Origin: Parastagonospora avenae f. sp. tritici 18332-5
Lineage: Eukaryota > Ascomycota > Dothideomycetes > Pleosporales > Phaeosphaeriaceae
NCBI GenBank assembly: GCA_022559985.1
Contig: JAFJTR010000032.1
Coordinates: 124,001 to 188,000, forward strand
DNA length: 64,000 nt
Reading direction: 5' to 3'
The first letter of the stretch is position 1. Each line of letters opens with the position of its first letter. Under the pieces are notes generated by a model that did no database searches, was not told the DNA's origin, and worked only from the letters and a program-made list of their open reading frames with translations. Below are positions 59,201 through 64,000 of this stretch, in pieces. The position numbers and the translations under genes are program-made.

Positions 59201-60437
59201 GGACACGGAAATGTGATACCCATGGAGATTTAGTTGGATATACGCTGAAACAGAGTGTCAAAATAGTATTCCATGTTCGACCGTTGCATGTAGCTTTCCT
59301 TGCTTGAAGATGCCATGCTTCGATACATATAGTATGCTGATATTGTCGTGAGAGCAGAATAGGCACGTCATAGAATGCCGGGAGGTAGGTGCACAAGAGT
59401 CTCCTGACCGTCATGTCGCCATCTTATCAGTGACGACTCTGAAAATATTGAATTTTGTTGATACTCCTGGAGGTCAACAGCGAGTTCTCTGCTTTCTCTT
59501 CGGGCTCCAAAAGCGCAGCAAGACAACTACAAAAGACTGTGTAAAAGACATGAATTGGAGAAGAAAGCAGTAAGTGCCTCCAGGGTCTTCTGACAGATTG
59601 CTAAGATACACGAGAGCATAGATTGTTGTCAGACTGCCTAGCATATGAATCATAGGATTCGGCAACATGAAGCTGATCCCTTAGACCTTGCGATCATCGA
59701 CTGCCTAGGAAATCGTTTCTAAACTCTCGGTTTGACCATCAACAGCACCTCAAAAAACCATCGAGTACGCCTTCGTCCCACCTACCGACCCGATGCAGAC
59801 CGATGCGAATATGGGAACCGTGGACACCCTTGTACCAAAAAGTCTGCATTAACAGAACTTCGATTAACCTACACTATGGACACTTCGACTTGGAGGAACT
59901 TTTGGTCAGCCTCGAAGGCTGAGTAGAGAGAATGTAAGTTATAAGGTTATTTAGAGCATTCTGTTTACTGCGGTGTTTGGGAATGCGCTTGCATTGTCGA
60001 ACAGTCATACGAGGACTCGTTTCATCAATCCGCAAGGAGGGAATTAGGTGTCCACTCGGTATGGACGTACTTTGAGGCTGTCACAGTTGGCAGATTCATT
60101 CTTAATCCTCGATGACGAAAAGCATTCACTCCTGAGCAGCCATTTGCTTACACCTCTTAGGCACATGATCTAGGCTTACCGCGAAAATCAGAAGCCTAGA
60201 AGACTCGGCTAAGCTCGGCCTTCTTTTTTGACAACCGCCCCATTGGATATGTACTCTATCGGTCTTCGTCTACGACGCTCACTAACCATTCGCCTCAATT
60301 AAGTCCACGCCTCGAGCCTCAACCACGAAACAGCAACCATCACTCACGGCGATCCACTGCTTGCTCAACCAGCCATAGCCGCTCTTCGATTCTCCAGCTT
60401 ATCCATTTTTCAAGTGTAACTTGGAACCCCAGTTACG
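59201..60437. other. 1.2-kb intergenic region
   Basis: Contains one isolated plus frame at 59732-59926 (65 codons, with CEYGNRGHPC and TWRNFWSASKAE) that could be a gene fragment but has no partner exons I can defend. The rest is non-coding in appearance. Confidence 0.45.
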
Positions 60438-61288
60438 ATGGCCGGTATCCGCAAGCGCAAGGCCAAGAGTGACAACAACGAATACGAGTCCATATCCGCT
60501 GAAATCGAGTCTTTGACGACTACACGTCGCAGTGAACGGCTTCGTCGAAAAGTGTTCCGTTTCATGGATCTTCCACAGGAGCTCAGGGACATGATCTTCG
60601 ACCAGCTCTGGCTCATGACCCCAGTCATTGCTCTTGCACTTCCGCGCCCGGGTATCGTCGATTTTGGCTACAGTGCCATCCTCAGTTACAAGAAGACCAA
60701 AAACTGGGAATGGGAAGTATATGGCCTGCCTCTATACCTTCTCATCAATAAAGCTATCTATGCTCAGGCTCTGAAGCATCTGAGTAGACATGCAACCCTG
60801 TTCTGCAACACGGGCGTTTCAATGTCTCCTCGCGCACATGCCTTGCCTCTGCTGGAAATGCTCCTCCTAGAAGAAGTCACGTTTCACTGTTCACTCTATG
60901 GCGATCGCGGAGTGGCAATGCGCCCAGATCGCGACCTGATCATTCCGGCGTTGATGTACCGATTTGGGTCAAAGCTGATGAAGTTCGACATCACCACGAG
61001 AGTGGAGCTCCCTAAGCACGTACGTCAAGATCTGACAGTCGACCTACCGTATCTCGGTGAGGTACACTTCCAAAATCTTCGTGAGATTAATTTCGGCTTG
61101 TGCTTGGCTTAGGGTTGGATGTATGTCTTGCCAATCTTGTGGAATTCCGGAATGTATACAAGAGCCAAGTCATTGCGCTTGTCAAGGGTGTTCTGGGAGA
61201 AGATGCAGGTGTTCAGATGTCGATAGAGAGAGATTTGTGGCTGGACCAATATGAGCAGGTGGTTCAATTTAGGTCCACTAAAGCCTAG
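60438..61288 (+). pseudogene. LPQELRD-motif (2EXR/F-box-like) protein gene, frameshifted
   Basis: The first frame begins MAGIRKRKAKSDNN, has the family motif FRFMDLPQELRDMIFDQLW (about residues 41-59), and runs to LREINFGLCLA before a stop at 61110-61112. The protein-like sense continues in another frame from about 61098 (LGLGLDVCLANLVEFRNVY...) to a stop at 61288. Adding one base near 61098 would connect the two, so this looks like a 1-nt deletion or a sequencing error. A possible GT-AG intron (about 61062-61112) is open for only about 40 codons afterwards and is less convincing. It is related in motif to the gene at 24410-25353. No function is known. Confidence 0.6.
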
Positions 61289-61830
61289 TGGATGTCAGCT
61301 GAGCAAGAGGCAGTCATGGTCTCCCTATATTGCAGCTGGGTGGATACTATACATTCTGGGGATACATTTAAGGCTTTCTAATCGCCTAATTTAGACAGAA
61401 ATATATACAAGAGTCTCACATGTCGATTAAATTTGCGCACACGGCTGGAATTAGATGCATAATATTGATCTAATCACCAATTGTGGGCAGCGAATAATGC
61501 ACTGAATGGAAGACTTGAGACGGCTGCTGATTTTCCGCACATGCGTAAAGACAGGATGACACTGCGCATGCACAACTTGGGAGTATTCTAGCGGTCGCTC
61601 TGGCACGCGTTTTTGCCAGTATCTCGACTGGGTTTATACTGGTGCTGCTGACATGGTGACATGTATGCCTGGTGAGATTCATCACTTTGTGGAACTCATC
61701 TTTTCAAGAATTTGAGTGAAATGTAGTAGCCAGGGAGAGGTGATTATAACTCCCTTGTCCCTCCAATGAAGACTATGAAGGATTGTATTGTCCTATTGCT
61801 ACTCTTAAAGAAACGAACCCCATTTGCAAA
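61289..61830. other. Intergenic between convergent genes
   Basis: AT-rich, no coding signal. 3' flanks of the frameshifted gene and the HET-domain gene. Confidence 0.55.
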
Positions 61831-63879
61831 TTAACATATGCTAATCTCATAGTCGACCTTGTTCGGATCTTGATCAGCATAGGCTTCCCCAAACATCAAG
61901 CCTTCCACCCAAATGTCGCAAATGAGTTTGAACATATCTCCGCATGGGCGCATGACGTGAAGTTGGCTTGCACCTTGAAGTGCCATAATGACATCGCCGT
62001 CCGCGATTCGTCGCATGGAATTGTACAGGCGACCCGCGCGAGTGCGTCCAAGCACACGGCCCTTTTTGAGTGAGTAGCTGGACATTCGCCGCATAGCCTG
62101 TTTCTTTTCGTCATTGGACCCAGACACTTTGTCACCAATACCTCCGAGTTGTGAGCAGTAACGTCCCACAATAGATATAGCATGCTCTAGACGATTAAGA
62201 CCCTTCTTTGATGACTTCTCATCTTGCAAGTATACCGAGAAGTGAAAGGCTATTGTTTCATCTAGACTCATGTGATCAGGTACCGGTAGATACCATGCTT
62301 GTTGTGCAAAAACAGTATAGAACAGGCGTTCCAAATATTCAGAACTTGGATCGTCTGGAAGGAGATCGAGCAAACTGGAGAGAAAGGCTGATATTTCGCC
62401 TTCGGTCGCAAACTTGGTGACTTCTAAGCGCTGGCCGGGCTCTCCAATCTTAGTCACTTCCTGCGTCAACAAGCTTGCTTGGTCAAATGGAGCGAGGCGT
62501 TCTCGTGAAACACACACTTCGTCTACAACCCGACCCCTCACGACCAGTACTGAGTCCTTTGACACAAGTCGCGCTGGTCGAACCATCGAAGTCATTGGAT
62601 GTGGTGCATACGCACCTAATAAGGTAGTATCCGGAAGCTTCCCGATAGCACTCGGTCCGCCAAACATACAACACCAGGAAGGAAGCGTCGAGTTTGTTCG
62701 TCGCCATCTCGATGCATAATTCAAGAGCTTCAAATCGGACGCAAGATTAAGTGTGCGGACGGATACTTCCTTCATCAGCTCTTCAACCGGACGGCTGTAA
62801 TCAGGGGCGAGCGCGAGGTCATGAACATCCCTGGAAATAGCCATAATGGCATATACTCGATCGAGGGGGTTCCCACAGAGTAGTCCAGCGTAGTTATGGA
62901 TGTTGATGAACAGATTCTCTCCATAGTAGGGCCGGTCCATGATGAACCTGGCACGCCTCTCCCACCACATGCCATACAGCCCCCCTTCAATGCTATATCT
63001 GGCGAATTGATCCGCGCCCGTGATACGCTGTATAGTACGGAGATATACTCGAGGAATGTAGTCCATAGCAAAAAGGATAGGAATTCTGGCAACGGCGTTC
63101 CATTCCATCAACTGATGCCCGCGAAGTATTATGACATCCTGGTTTAGAATTTGTTCTTGCACGATCCATAAACGGTGGGTCCACTCGCCATAGGCTACAC
63201 GAACTAGCCAAGTCCAGCCGAGCTCGAAGAGTTGTTTCTCAATCGGGGTTCCAGTCGTCATGTCATAGCAAATATCTAGCGGTATCGGCTTCAGACCTAT
63301 GTGCCCATTCAGCAATCCACTCGCGCACTTCAAGAGGCTACCAGTCTCGAAAATGCAGTTCCAGGTGCTGTCCGATATATTTTTGTATATCCTCTCGAGC
63401 AGCTGTATCCCTTTTTGCTGTTGCTCTGGTGACTCTTCCGGTCCAAGATAGGTAATGACGCGTTGTGCTTGCGAATAGATCTGGCTCATCATAGAGACTT
63501 GTAAGCCTTTTTCGTAGTTATCTTGCTGATTTATGCTGATCTGATCAATCCAGAAAGTTCGGTTCTCCAGACCTTCTGTGTCCCGTAGGTCACACAAGGC
63601 GTTGTGAAGATTCTTCGTCAACGGAATCGAGCCGATTGTCGAACTGTGCTGGTCCAGTACAAAAGCTCGGCAAGACTGGTCGGGCTCTCCCCAGACGTAT
63701 GAGAGCGCTTGATAACATTTGCTCGAGACAGCGACATGAACGATATGGATCTCGATGCGCGATCTGTTTGGCCTGAGTTCCAGCACGCGGATATCTTCCT
63801 CATCGTCCAAAGGCCGGTAGATGTAACGGGGAGGAAACAGGCGTCTTGTTTTGCGAACAAGAGATCTGATCATATTCAT
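61831..63879 (-). CDS. HET-domain (heterokaryon incompatibility-type) protein
   Basis: A single exon encodes 682 aa. The HET domain begins with YRPLDDEEDIRVLEL and contains the hallmark ALSYVWGEPDQS (about residues 58-69). Then come LTKNLHNALCDLRD and FWIDQISINQQD, with SQIYSQAQRVITYLGP closing the core. The C-terminal half (LDRVYAIMAISRD, the ASRWRRTNSTLPSWC region, and a final Ile/Cys end) is family-typical. HET proteins trigger cell death when genetically unlike hyphae fuse, but most members have no tested role. No transmembrane segment is seen. The ATG at 63879 is taken as the start; another in-frame ATG follows two codons later. The gene lies at the window edge, with its promoter in the last 120 bp and beyond. 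Confidence 0.9.
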   Translation of the reverse strand: MNMIRSLVRKTRRLFPPRYIYRPLDDEEDIRVLELRPNRSRIEIHIVHVAVSSKCYQALSYVWGEPDQSCRAFVLDQHSSTIGSIPLTKNLHNALCDLRDTEGLENRTFWIDQISINQQDNYEKGLQVSMMSQIYSQAQRVITYLGPEESPEQQQKGIQLLERIYKNISDSTWNCIFETGSLLKCASGLLNGHIGLKPIPLDICYDMTTGTPIEKQLFELGWTWLVRVAYGEWTHRLWIVQEQILNQDVIILRGHQLMEWNAVARIPILFAMDYIPRVYLRTIQRITGADQFARYSIEGGLYGMWWERRARFIMDRPYYGENLFINIHNYAGLLCGNPLDRVYAIMAISRDVHDLALAPDYSRPVEELMKEVSVRTLNLASDLKLLNYASRWRRTNSTLPSWCCMFGGPSAIGKLPDTTLLGAYAPHPMTSMVRPARLVSKDSVLVVRGRVVDEVCVSRERLAPFDQASLLTQEVTKIGEPGQRLEVTKFATEGEISAFLSSLLDLLPDDPSSEYLERLFYTVFAQQAWYLPVPDHMSLDETIAFHFSVYLQDEKSSKKGLNRLEHAISIVGRYCSQLGGIGDKVSGSNDEKKQAMRRMSSYSLKKGRVLGRTRAGRLYNSMRRIADGDVIMALQGASQLHVMRPCGDMFKLICDIWVEGLMFGEAYADQDPNKVDYEISIC

Positions 63880-64000
63880 GCTCTGGCTTGAGAGTAGATT
63901 TGAGCTGAGATAAGAAGTGGGGGGTACTGAGGTAGCCTTGGGGGTCTAGCTCTTATGCTGTCAGCGTATGCTCGCCAAGACTCAGCCTGCCTGCTGTCAC

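Noticed and set aside
61062..61112. GT-AG intron as an explanation for the break in the LPQELRD gene
   Set aside because: It fits splice ends and size, but would remove the protein-like LREINFGL segment and leads to a frame that closes after about 40 less plausible codons.
24410..61288. Sequencing homopolymer errors as the cause of both frameshifts
   Set aside because: Neither break sits in a homopolymer run, so this is not favoured, though reads would be needed to exclude it.

Overview
The window is nuclear DNA of a filamentous ascomycete (Pezizomycotina). The evidence is dense genes on both strands, short introns of about 45-70 nt with GT/AG ends and CTAAC/CTGAC-type branch sites, and a typical gene set: a Zn2Cys6 regulator, a HET-domain protein, sphingolipid C9-methyltransferase, eisosome Eis1, and a cytochrome P450. 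A dothideomycete is my guess, but the sequence alone does not prove the class. I see no transposon, rRNA, CRISPR or prokaryotic feature. Exon joins were worked out by hand from splice consensus plus reading-frame continuity. Gene coordinates run from start codon to stop codon with introns included.

1-11 kb: the 5' part of a SAM-domain protein running off the left edge (minus), a 3-kb gene-poor stretch, a PRO1/NosA-type Zn2Cys6 regulator, a conserved unknown protein, and the U1 snRNP factor Prp39. 11.8-25.4 kb: gamma-glutamyltransferase (minus) divergent from MSH3, then a membrane-anchored gamma-glutamylcyclotransferase-like protein, a CYP59-like P450 with a GC-AG intron, adenine deaminase, and a frameshifted member of a fast-evolving LPRELRD-motif family. 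25.9-44 kb is housekeeping: an intron-containing tRNA-His, U2 snRNP B'' head-to-head with the TFIIH kinase CDK7, pyruvate carboxylase, the nine-exon clathrin heavy chain with two micro-exons, and Eis1. 44.8-48 kb: a four-exon tyrosine phosphatase and sphingolipid C9-methyltransferase. 49-54 kb: a small accessory block made of a secreted HELLH zincin, a secreted protein with tandem cysteine modules, and a small cysteine-rich acidic protein. 55-59 kb: eIF2-gamma and an INSIG-type ER membrane protein. 59-64 kb: a second frameshifted LPQELRD-family gene and a HET-domain protein.

Functional themes are splicing (Prp39, U2B''), membrane traffic and plasma-membrane organisation (clathrin, Eis1, sphingolipid methylation, INSIG), and glutathione/gamma-glutamyl turnover (GGT plus a GGCT-like protein). 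There is no convincing secondary-metabolite cluster. The least explained material is the 49-54 kb secreted/cysteine-rich block and the two independently frameshifted LPxELRD genes.
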